Source: Symsagittifera roscoffensis (lineage: Eukaryota > Xenacoelomorpha > Acoela > Convolutidae). Taken from it: DNA of 64,000 nucleotides. Positions 45,201 through 53,974 of this stretch are shown one piece after another (the first letter of the stretch is position 1; every line of letters starts with the position of its first letter). The notes under the pieces are model-generated. The model saw only the letters and a list, made by a program, of their open reading frames with translations. It had not been told where the DNA came from and did no database searches. A program made the translations under genes and the position numbers. The DNA lies in contig NC_087062.1 of assembly GCF_963678635.1 (NCBI RefSeq), positions 15,797,789-15,861,788 of the forward strand, in the 5' to 3' direction.

Positions 45201-47527
45201 AGAAAATTCAGAAGAAACGTCAAAAAATTAGATGTTTATCTCGAATTTTCTTGAAAGTTCATTTTGAGACAAACATGCCAAGTACGACAATTCACTGAAT
45301 GTTAATTTAGCATCGAAACCAAAAATTACGAACTAAGAAAGCCTGAAATACTTGCGCAGGTATACAATATTTCAAACGGTGTAAAAAACAATCGCTCGTA
45401 ATAAGCTCTTCAATATCTATAAAAATTTAGCACTGGACTATGTGCATACACTTCTATGACAAAATTTTGAACATTTTAGGTTGGAAAAACGTGGACTCGT
45501 AATAGCACACAAGCTTTTGCATGTTTGAACAGTATAAATGTTACCATTGATAATATTTCCGAATCTCCACATGCGCATCAGAATAAGTAGCCCTGTGGTT
45601 GAAAACGCGTCCTCGTGTTGGATAAAAATCATCTCGAACACGAATGTCGTCAAAATCACCGTGATATCAAACAGCTAAAAACAACCAAAATAACAGATGA
45701 GCTGATGAATCCTTGCAAAAAATGAGAAGGATTGTAAGCAACCTAACAAAATTAGCAAAAAAAACAAATAATTACCTCAAACTTCTGATACAATATCTCA
45801 TAACCGAAAGCGTAGATCCGGAGAATCACTTCGATTACGAAGTAAACCAAAATGGAGAGACTCATTAAATGTAGCCATCTTGGAACAGGGCTGGAATGAT
45901 GAACTTTCAGCATCTAAAAAAACAATATCTACATACTTAGACACTTAAACAGGGGAGGACTTAGGGCTTTAATCACCTTTGGGTACAATTTTTATTCATC
46001 CATTTTTGCTCGACTAACCACAATTTTTTTAAGGCTTCAAGATTTTTTTAAGGTCCCCGCACACCCAAAAAATCCGATTATTTTGCCAAGTGCATAAAAA
46101 GTCATTTTGACCAGCGTTTGCAAATATTTTCCGGGTAGCGGATGATTAGGACATAATAGAGTCGTAATACCTTTATACAAGAGCTCGGAAAATCTATTAA
46201 ACGTAAACAAAGAGGTCGACAATTTTTTTTTGAAAATCCTTCTGAAAACTCGTAGATCAGGCGCTGCTTTAAGATCCTCTGAAGTATTGAGAGCTATTTG
46301 ACCCACTGCATGTAATCAAGAATGGTTTAATGTCCCATTTTCTTTAATTCTCCTCTCCGACCATTGAAAATGAGGACAAACTATATTCAGGTGTTTTAGT
46401 TTTTGTCTTTCTTTCTTTTCCACGCAAAATCAGTTACAAAAGAATCATCAGAATAGGTCAAGTGACGTAATATAAATAAAACCTTTCAGTCTTGATTCGA
46501 AAAACATTAAGAAAATTCTAAAAAATTGTTCCAGTGTCAAGAAAAAATGATTTTGAGATTTAGACTTATTTCGAGCGAGTAACGCGATCGAGTAATGTTC
46601 GTCATATAAAATTTGATGGAAATTGATCAATTAAGCTGAAATAAAAACTAGTTGTGGAAGCTTCATTTAGCCCTTCCTTGGTAATAAAAGTTTTCTCCAA
46701 AAATTTAAATCACTGCAAAAACAGAATAAATTAGAAATTTATTGAAATCTGGTTTTGTTTGTTTTTCATTTTTTGAAGACAACTGTTGTCAATTTTGCCT
46801 AATTCTTACTTTATAGTCTCGCTTTTAAATTTCTCTCATTACATCACCCACAAAAAAACGACACTAAATAAAGGAAAAAATTGAACAAAAAAATGTTTTT
46901 TGTATTTTTTATGAACGTGGTCGGAACATTCTGTACTACGTGCACAGCAACCGATTATCCTTGTTTTTAATTTATAATGTGCTTTTAATTTTCTCTTTTG
47001 TTGATTTTCAGTTTTATTGATGATGACTAGCTGTGGAATACGTTTTAATCATTAATGTTTTTCCCTGAAAACACCACTGCAGAGAGCTATTAATTTTTAA
47101 ATACTAATGATGCCTAAAATAAACTGCAAATTAGTTAAAAGTAGAGGATAATTAGAAGTAGAGGATAAAAAACTTTCAAAGATCTGTTTCGTAGATATGA
47201 CTCACATCTAAGTTGATGATCATCTCGAGCATGATGAGGCTCGTATACAACATGACAAACATGATAATTCCGATGTCAAAATGAAGATGACTGAAAAGGT
47301 TCCGTAACACTAGACGCCATCTGTCATGAAAGGTTGAGCCACTTTGGAGCCTCTGCGTTGGTGTCGAGCTAAAAATTAAAATATTACATGGTTGTAAACA
47401 ATACTTAACCATTGAGAAGGAGTTGATAACATTAATAATCTTACCTTGGTTCTGAGAGAGGCACACCGGAATTTTCGTTCACCAAAATTTCATGGTCATC
47501 GTTAAGTCTTTGGAAACCTGCACTCAT
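39218..47527 (-). CDS. HVCN1: Voltage-gated proton channel Hv1-family protein (276 aa, 5 exons) with altered key residues
   Basis: Minus-strand exons: 47527-47445, 47368-47206, 45913-45776, 45674-45545 and 39534-39218 (stop TAA). All introns have GT-AG ends (for example GTGAGT and GTAACA donors) and phases join exactly to 277 codons. The protein has a short N-terminus, S1 (residues about 58-81), S2 (96-119), S3 (129-146), S4 (156-174) and a C-terminal coiled coil (about 182-225), the plan of Hv1, a dimeric voltage-sensor-only H+ channel. S4 reads LLILMRMWRFGNIINGLI. With a constant offset of 43 it aligns without gaps to human Hv1: Glu76/E119, His97/H140, Glu110/E153, Asp131/D174, Arg162/R205, Arg165/R208 and Asn171/N214 are kept or equivalent. 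However Tyr69 replaces D112, Asn168 replaces R211, Asn80 replaces D123 and Asp150 replaces H193. The large last intron holds MITEs and a SINE. Confidence 0.88.
39568..39781. mobile_element. MITE family C, copy 2 (empty site for the SINE)
   Basis: GGATCCACTTAACAATAACC at the left and GGTAATTGTCAAGTAGATCC at the right form terminal inverted repeats of about 25 bases. It lies 34 bases inside the last intron of the Hv1-family gene, next to the branch/acceptor region on the minus strand. Confidence 0.78.
42750..42990 (-). mobile_element. tRNA-Ser-like SINE, family S1, copy 2, in the Hv1 intron
   Basis: Minus strand: A box TGGCGGAGAGGCTAAG, tRNA-Ser-like middle, B box GTTGGAATCCC (one mismatch to consensus), then GTTGGAGGGGTCTCAGTG and a body with GGACCGGCTGCGGCAAAATG. 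Matches 29960-30160 in head and body. Same strand as the host gene. Confidence 0.72.
44350..45091 (+). mobile_element. MITE, CAGGGGCGGAT family, interrupted by a hAT-like MITE
   Basis: Left end CAGGGGCGGATTTGA; right end CTTTAGATCCGTCCCTG. The interior, once the 44538-44965 insertion is disregarded, follows the 17869-18250 copy (TTTTAGTG.T, GAGGG.TCTCGGAAAATC-like, AATTTGGTGGACCTAG). A small inverted repeat of AAGGATTCGATCCCATCATC and GATGATGGGATCGAATCCTT lies at 44404-44466. It sits in the last intron of the Hv1-family gene. Confidence 0.7.
44538..44965. mobile_element. hAT-like MITE (428 bp) with 8-bp target-site duplication
   Basis: Ends CAGGGTTGGCAAAATG and AACATGCCAACCCTG are inverted repeats. 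The flanks carry the identical octamer GTTTTTAG (44530-44537 and 44966-44973). An 8-bp duplication with CAGGG..GGC termini is the hAT superfamily hallmark. The interior has no transposase and repeats GTTAAATAACA-like sequence near both ends. Confidence 0.88.
45949..46266 (+). mobile_element. Diverged MITE, CAGGGGCGGAT-like, in Hv1 intron 2
   Basis: Left end CAGGGGAGGACTTAGGG; right end CGTAGATCAGGCGCTG. The interior block AAGGTCCCCGCACACCC...GATTATTTTGCCAAG...TTTTGACCAGCGTTTGC resembles 17990-18070. Diverged, so an old insertion. The following 46350-47060 is repeat family B. Confidence 0.5.
46350..47060. repeat. Dispersed repeat family B, copy 2, in Hv1 intron 2
   Basis: Ordered matches to 18800-20400, including TTTCCACGCAAAATCAG, AAAGAATCATCAGAATAGGTC and ACATTCTGTACTACGTGCAC with CAGCAACCGATT. 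No coding content. Confidence 0.5.
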
Positions 47528-48900
47528 GTTTCCATATATTCTTTATTTTACAACGATCTAAAATTATAGTTTGAGTACATCAACGAATGGGGTTTAACCA
47601 ACGGAATGATACAAAAGTGAACTGTGTTCACAATATCGATCTAAACAAAAAATTTACGCTCAAATTAGCAGACTAATTTCAAGTCATAGGCCTTAAGGTT
47701 TTCTTTCAATTGCTAAACAAACCGTCGCTTTGCCTGCTTTGCGAAAGCCTGGAAATTTTAAAGTCGCCCGCAACATTGCTCAAACTTCACGCGGAACAAA
47801 TTATGGAGATTTGAATCACAAAAGAAAGAAATTCATCGCTTTTTTCGAATCATCACAGTGTTGTAATAAACTCCTAGAGTTGCGCAGACGGGTCTCGAAA
47901 GTCACATTAAAATATTGTATTCACCATTCTGGAAGTTTTCATGAGTCAGAAGAAAATCACATTCCATGTAGCCGAAATCCAATAAATAATGTGCCAGTTG
48001 GCCAGAATGAACAGAAGTTTTCGATTTGGGTTCATTTAACATCTGTGCTTGTAAGTATCAATTTGACACACCCTTCTCTTTTCAAATTACCTTCAAACTG
48101 CAATTAAATTGTTATTTTTTCACGTTGTCCGGCTCGTTTTTTTACAGGTACTACTACGATAGACTGGTGCCAAAAAAGCTACAGCTACTGTGATAGACTG
48201 GTCTCAAATGTATTTCGCGATTGTAAAAAATTGATAATGATTTTGTGTAAATTATTTATTTCAAAAACCTCTAGAAATATGAATTAGAAATTTTACGGAA
48301 TAAAAAATATAAGTACTATGTTGTTTATATCAAAAAATATTGCTCCCTTTAACTTACTTTACGATTTAAAAACCATAATTGGGTTCACTTATTCGTAATC
48401 AAAACTCAATTTTGGCATTTTTCGAATTTTCCACCTTTGTTGAGAAAGAGGTTTTAGGAGTAAAAAAAAACATAAAGCTAGTTGGAATTGTAAACTTATG
48501 ATTATTAAACGATGTGAGAACTCTAGGTATCTGAGAGCTCTATTTGATATGTCTAAATTTAAATTTATCTGACGAATAACGATATTGTTTTTTTTTTCAT
48601 TCTTTTTTTATGTATGAATTTTACTGATAAGTCCTAGCAAAGGGGGCTTTAAACCCCTAAATGCGGCGCTGGCGCTTGTGGGGTCTGCCTACAATATTAA
48701 AAGCAAAACGAACCCTGAAAAACCCAAGCGCTATGACGGCTCAAAAGCCTGGCAGACACAGGTTTCAATCAGAAAAGTTGGTACACTAACTGGAAAAGTC
48801 GAGATGAAGCACGCAAAATGATGAACCGGAGAAGGAATATTGGACGTGGACAAGAAATGACCTGGCGTCGACAAGGAACTCGGAAGATAGTAGAAGGTTT
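47528..48900. other. Region upstream of the Hv1-family gene; no gene seen
   Basis: Should contain the promoter and 5' UTR of the minus-strand Hv1-family gene, but I cannot place a TATA box or start site. A 125-codon plus-strand frame at 47730 (includes KPGNFKVARNIAQTSRGT) has no recognisable domain and no supporting splice structure. AT-rich sequence follows. Confidence 0.4.
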
Positions 48901-48929
48901 CAAATTATTCTGGTCTGGAAACAAAGATG

Positions 48930-48975
48930 CAACACAGAGGCGAAGCTGAGCTTCGCATCACTTGCGATACAACAC
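48930..48975 (-). repeat. Dispersed hairpin repeat, copy 3 (inverted)
   Basis: AACACAGAGGCGAAGCTGAG then CTTCGCATCACTTGCGATAC is the reverse complement of the blocks at 440-492 and 6897-6941. Confidence 0.6.
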
Positions 48976-49146
48976 AATAAAATCACGAAGTAAAAAAAAA
49001 AATCGAAATTTCGAGAAAACTAGATCCATAAATAAGGCTAGTTTTAAAGAACAAAACGAGCCAAGATAATAGATTATAAAAATAGCATCGAAAGAAAAGT
49101 TATCAATCGGTAACAAAGCCGGAAATACTTTACGAGATACCTTTAG

Positions 49147-50346
49147 GCTGTAACATTCGCCCGGAAGTACATATCGACCGAAATTAAAGCTAAGCTATAA
49201 AACGACTGGCCAGCGTCTAAACAAAGCTCTACATGCTTTTCACCGTCTCTACCAAAGCCAGTTCTTTTGGTGGTCTTTTCAACATCGGGTCGACAAAAAC
49301 GTTACTGTTCTCCGGCTTCGACCAGAACACTCAAATTAACTTACGTACATGCAAAATTAGTGAGCTCATGGCTGGGTCTCAGTATCCCCAGACCACGAGG
49401 TCACTCCTAAAAACAGGGCTACTACTATTTACTATTTTACTATTGTTTTTGTTCAGTAGATATGTGACATTCGACCAGAATGTGAAAAATGCAATCTCTG
49501 CAGAATTCGAGTTTTTAGCAGCGAGCCTTCCGGATTGATGATTATTAAGAATTAAGAACGTTATTGGAACGATTGGCCAAACGGTGAGGGCTAGAATATT
49601 CTGGTATTTTAAAATTTTAAAATTCGAAGTGATGACGTAACATTTCTGAGAAACGTCAGAAACGGCCATTTTGGCAAAGAAGTAAAAGAAAAACACAAGA
49701 ACAACATTAGCTGCGCTAACAACAACTACGGAATTGAGATTGAAAAACGACAGCGAGTTACAGAGTAACAGAGAACACTCCGAGTTGCAACTATTGTACT
49801 GCTACAATAGTTGCAGGGCCGTTGCAGACAACGGTGAAGGGTGGAGGACAGCCTTCCGGATTAAGTGGAAATCAGGATCAACGAGCTTGATCCAGCGGAT
49901 TCATCAATCCGGAAGGTTAAAGGAACTGAAACTTTTATCCTGTTACGTAGACTTTTAGCTTCCTGTCATGTCCTGACTTGAATTTAATTGATATCTAGAT
50001 TCATTTTGATAAAGATGAGAAGCTAGGAGTTGGGGGAAAGGGTTGATCCATCTTCGATGGAGATGATGATTTTTATCTACTGAACAAAAACAATAGTAAT
50101 ATAATAAGTAGTAGCCCTGAGCCATGAGCTCACTATATCTGCATGTAATCTAGTTAATTTGGGTGTTTTGACCGAAGCCGAAAGCAGTAACGTTTTTGTC
50201 GACCCGATGTTAGAAAGACCACCGAAAAGTACTGGCTTGGTAGAGACGGTGAAAAGCATGCAAAGCTCTGTTTAGACGATAGCCAGTCGTCTTAAGACTT
50301 AGTTTTGTCTTCCGTCGATATGTATCTTCCGGGCGAATGTTACATA
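49147..50346. repeat. Inverted-repeat pair (arms about 270-310 bp, spacer about 600 bp)
   Basis: The left arm 49147-49460 (TGTAACATTCGCCCGGAAG ... CATGCTTTTCACCGTCTCTA ... ACATCGGGTCGACAAAAACG ... GTGAGCTCATGGCT ... ACTATTGTTTTTGTTCAGTA) reappears reverse-complemented at 50070-50346 with a few per cent difference. It looks like a foldback element or two inverted insertions. The small open frames on each arm mirror each other and are not convincing genes. The spacer 49461-50069 holds two CGGATTCATCAATCCGGAAG-like motifs that also occur in the downstream leader. Confidence 0.75.
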
Positions 50347-50379
50347 GATGTTTTTATGGCGCTCCTGGGTGTTATTTTT

Positions 50380-53314
50380 TTTAACAACATGACCGGCAGA
50401 ACCGTTAACGAGCACTCCGCGCCGAGCGGATGCTCACATTAACGCCCTTAAAAGGCCTAAACCGCCGGGGCGGAAGGGTAGTTCGGAACGCGGAAGCCTT
50501 CCGGATTACCGTGAATAGCTTTTTAACTTAGTTAAGACCGAAAATTCACGAACCAGGAAGGGTGGGGGGATTCGCGGTCCCGTCATCTCCTGAATGGTTT
50601 GTGACCAAAAACACTTAAAGATTTATATAAAACCAAACAAAAAGTAGTATAGTACCCAAGAAAAACAAAAAACATAAAAAATAACCGAAAAAACCAAAAA
50701 CAGTAAAAAAGTAAAAAATCAGTAGAAATCATCCCCCCAGACAAGATGTGATCCGACCCCCCCGTTTGTTGTTGATAGATATATTGTTGTTACAGGCATT
50801 TATATCAGTCAGGATCGTTACGATCAGTTTTGTAGCCCGTTTGTGAGGCTTGTACTGTAGGGTCATTTGAGCATTTAAGCACGTTAATGATAAATTGCGC
50901 TCAATCCGGAAGGGTCAGCTGATTTGCGCTCAATTCGGAAGGGTCTTGGGAGAAGGCTGATCCGGCAAGCAGTACAAGGAGCAACAAGAAGAGGCTCAAC
51001 GACAACAACAATCGACTGTTGGGTATCGTTAACAAGTTTTGTATCCCTTTTGGTACAAAAGTTAAGATAGTAATCTGTGGGGGCTCGACAGTGCTGCACT
51101 GTAGTGACCCTTCACCGAACTGCGAATATCCGAGTTAAGCACCTTAATTCGGATATTAAACAAACCTGGAGGGGTATAGTATTACTATTATTATTACTTA
51201 TAGAGCCTATATTAATAGTCTTATATCGTTTTTCAGTGAAAAACAACGAAAACAGACCGGTTTTTAGGGTCAAAATAGCGATATTTTGATCCCCCCACAA
51301 GTCGCGATTTTTGAGATATCGATAATTTTTGAAACGGAAAAAAGCGCTAAAGTAGTGTGTTACATCGTAATTGCACTACCATAATAGATAGATCCGGTTA
51401 AGTTTAGTTCGGAAGTGGTTGGAACTACTTTGGAACCAAAAAACCGAATTTTCGTGATTTTTGAGAAACCGAAACACTAAAAATTCGAAAAACTTTTGAA
51501 ATTTTTGAGTTAGAACAGTAAAAATAGTTGTTCAGACAACTTCCACTAGTGAATCTACAAGTTTTAAAACCCGCCACCCGAAAGCTTTCCCGGTTGCAGA
51601 GAAATCGAACTTAACGTGTTTGATTTGGTGGATTCATCAATCCGGAGGGGTACAGGTAGCATAGCTTTTTGCAAATTTTTTCAACTAAAGCGTTTTAGAT
51701 TGGGTCTTTTGCATTGAACTAGAAGAGTATAGGCCTTTTGAGCTCGGATCAATAATTTTTAGGTCAAAAGGACCTGATTTGCGGAAAAAGTTAGGCGGAA
51801 CCTATAAGAGAGAAAAATTTTTGAGTTTAGGAAAAAAACGTTTTGGTTAATAACTTTGGAACTACTGGGCATATCGAGTTGATCTTGGTGCCAATAGATC
51901 AGAAATTAGCTGAGCTTACTGATAGGGACAAAAGTTTTTCGGAAAAGTAAGCGTGAAAATTTTTTGAGATTGTTTTTAGCAAATTCCTCAATTTGGAAGG
52001 GTATACCCTTCACGTTTTACAAAAATCTTTTAGAAAAGCCCCTATACCCCTAACAAAAAGTAATAGCGGTTGAATAAAGTAACTTTAGGCTGATTTAGAC
52101 GAAAAGACAAGGCTAGAGGCACAGCAAAAGCTTAAGAGAGCCGAAGTTAGGCGAGCGATAAGACCCTTCACCGTTAGTGTGAATTGTCAAATAAGAGAAT
52201 TAACTTCAATCCGGAAGGGTCTAGGAAAGTAGTGCATACCCTTCCTAGTTAATTGAAAGAGCAAAATTGCATCGGAGAACGTATCCGGAGGGGTATAGGT
52301 TGAAAGAAGGAAATCTCCGAAAAGCTACTTTACCCAATCCGGAAGGGTCAAAATTTTTTTTTCAAGTTAAGAGGGTTCCGAATCCGGAGGGGTCTTATAG
52401 TTGCTAATTCGGAGGGGTCCAAATCCGGAGGGGTCTTATATTAACTAACTCAGAGGGGTCCCAATCCGGAGGGGTCTAGATTCTGCCAGTCCGGAAGGGT
52501 CCTACTTGTGTCAATCCGGAGGGGTATTATTTTATTAAAGAACTTAGGTAGACGAAAGATAGACTAAAAAGTGAGAGGTATTAGGTTATTAGCACACAGG
52601 CTAGCTATCAGTGACTGCACTGGTAACTTGCTTTTCAATAAGAACCAGACCAAAACAAAACAGATCCGAACTCGGATATTCGCGACACTAAGTCTACATT
52701 AAAAAGAGCGTGATTCATTGGTGTGGATTGTAACATAATACGTTTTTGGGAAAAGTGACTGCCCTGAGGATTTTAGTAGGTCTAGCTCGGGCAGTCCGAA
52801 GGCAGATAGGTAACACAGTACTCGGTGGACGCAATAGCCGCCCACTTGAGAAAGTTACTGCCTTCAAAGTTTTGTCTGTTTGGTGCAACACTGAGCAGGG
52901 AAAGCTTTTTCTTTAACAGACAGGTTCGACTATTGTACTGCGACCGACTAAGAGTACATCACACATACGTTTTTTTTCATAGAGGTATTCATAGTTTGAC
53001 ATTAAAAATATATATTTTGTTGTTTTTTTTATTTTAAATCAACATAAACTGTGCTTGATTGGGTAGTGAGTACACTATCTTTTAAATTGACTGATAACAT
53101 CATATTGTGCTAGTTTTCAAATCTTACCACCGATAATCGGTTAGTGTGAATAAATTTTATACAAACTGTACTCTGATAACATACAGGGATTCGTGGTCAC
53201 TATTTGATAGAATCTTGTGAAAATTATTGTGTTGTGTCATTATTATTGTTAATAAAACTATAAGGTATCTAGCAATCGGGTTAAGTATAGGCATTAATAA
53301 GTGACAAATAGAGA
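50380..53314 (+). other. Leader region upstream of the gypsy-like element's first ORF
   Basis: No gene seen. It contains the motif array described next. I expect the 5' LTR and primer-binding site of the downstream retroelement here or nearby, but without a 3' LTR inside the window I cannot identify either by comparison. Base composition changes from AT-rich to more balanced at about 53300. Confidence 0.4.
50901..52527 (+). repeat. Array of AATCCGGAGGGGTC-like motifs
   Basis: The motif TCAATCCGGA(A/G)GGGT(C/A) recurs at about 50901, 50931, 51636, 51988 (TTTGG variant), 52207, 52281, 52335, 52381, 52405, 52421, 52448, 52462, 52488 and 52511. There are nine copies in the last 195 bases, while the bases between copies are unrelated. 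Copies, some inverted, also appear at 49850-49920 and 50500. The conservation of a short word amid random spacers suggests a functional nucleic-acid signal, not a decaying satellite. Confidence 0.75.
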
Positions 53315-53974
53315 ATGAGTCTAGACAAGTCAAGGATACCAAAACGAGGTAATAGCTCTAGGAAATTCATACCTGAAAAGCAAAGAAAAATGATGACCGA
53401 TCCTTTTGTGGATTGGATCAAGCGATCCCGGTCCGATAAAGGGGACACGGTTTCAGGCAGAATGGTTGAAACGAGAAGTCAGAAGACCTCAGAAGAGCGA
53501 AAAGAACTGTTAGAAGTGGAGGTCAATACGGACCATACCATGAACGACAACCAGGAAGTAGATGGACTGGAAGGGAGAGGCAGAAGGCTGGCGAGTGAAT
53601 CTACTCCGGTAGAACAAGGCCATGATTTTGCCACTTCCACCGGGACATTGGATCGAGAGGAGATGTCGGAACTGTCCGACATCTCAACTGAAGTAACGGC
53701 AACTAGAAGATCTCCGACAGGCAACACTATGATGGCAGGCGGAACTGGGAAACAAACAACGTCATCATCATTCTCAGAAAGAATGAAGAACACCTTCGGA
53801 AACATCTTCCATTCAGCATGGGAGGAGGAGCAGGAAACGACGGTGAATCCCAGGAGGAAGAGGATGAAGAGGGGCAAGGGGACTTTGGATCTCAGGTCAG
53901 CCTCAACAGTTCGATCCAGGAGAACGAGGCATACGTCGGAAGAGAGACTGGAACCATGGACAAATTTGGTGTAG
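53315..53974 (+). CDS. Small upstream ORF of the gypsy-like element (219 aa), overlapping gag
   Basis: Starts MSLDKSRIPKRGNSSRKF and is strongly charged and Ser/Thr-rich; it ends in a basic tail (RRKRMKRGKG, TVRSRRTRHTSEER). It overlaps the gag frame by 157 bases in another register. Both registers look like coding text in the overlap: basic in this frame, acidic (SQEEEDEEGQGDFG) in the gag frame. It may be the true N-terminus of Gag separated by a one-base error or a programmed frameshift, or an independent protein. No domain is recognised. Confidence 0.5.
   Translation: MSLDKSRIPKRGNSSRKFIPEKQRKMMTDPFVDWIKRSRSDKGDTVSGRMVETRSQKTSEERKELLEVEVNTDHTMNDNQEVDGLEGRGRRLASESTPVEQGHDFATSTGTLDREEMSELSDISTEVTATRRSPTGNTMMAGGTGKQTTSSSFSERMKNTFGNIFHSAWEEEQETTVNPRRKRMKRGKGTLDLRSASTVRSRRTRHTSEERLEPWTNLV

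Noticed and set aside
47730-48107. 125-codon plus-strand frame upstream of the Hv1-family gene
   Set aside because: No domain, no splice support and no coding-like composition strong enough to call.
49233-49538. 101-codon frame with a hydrophobic segment, mirrored by a 60-codon frame at 50077-50259 (-)
   Set aside because: The two frames are the same inverted-repeat arm read on opposite strands and diverge by frame-breaking changes, so they are unlikely to be genes.
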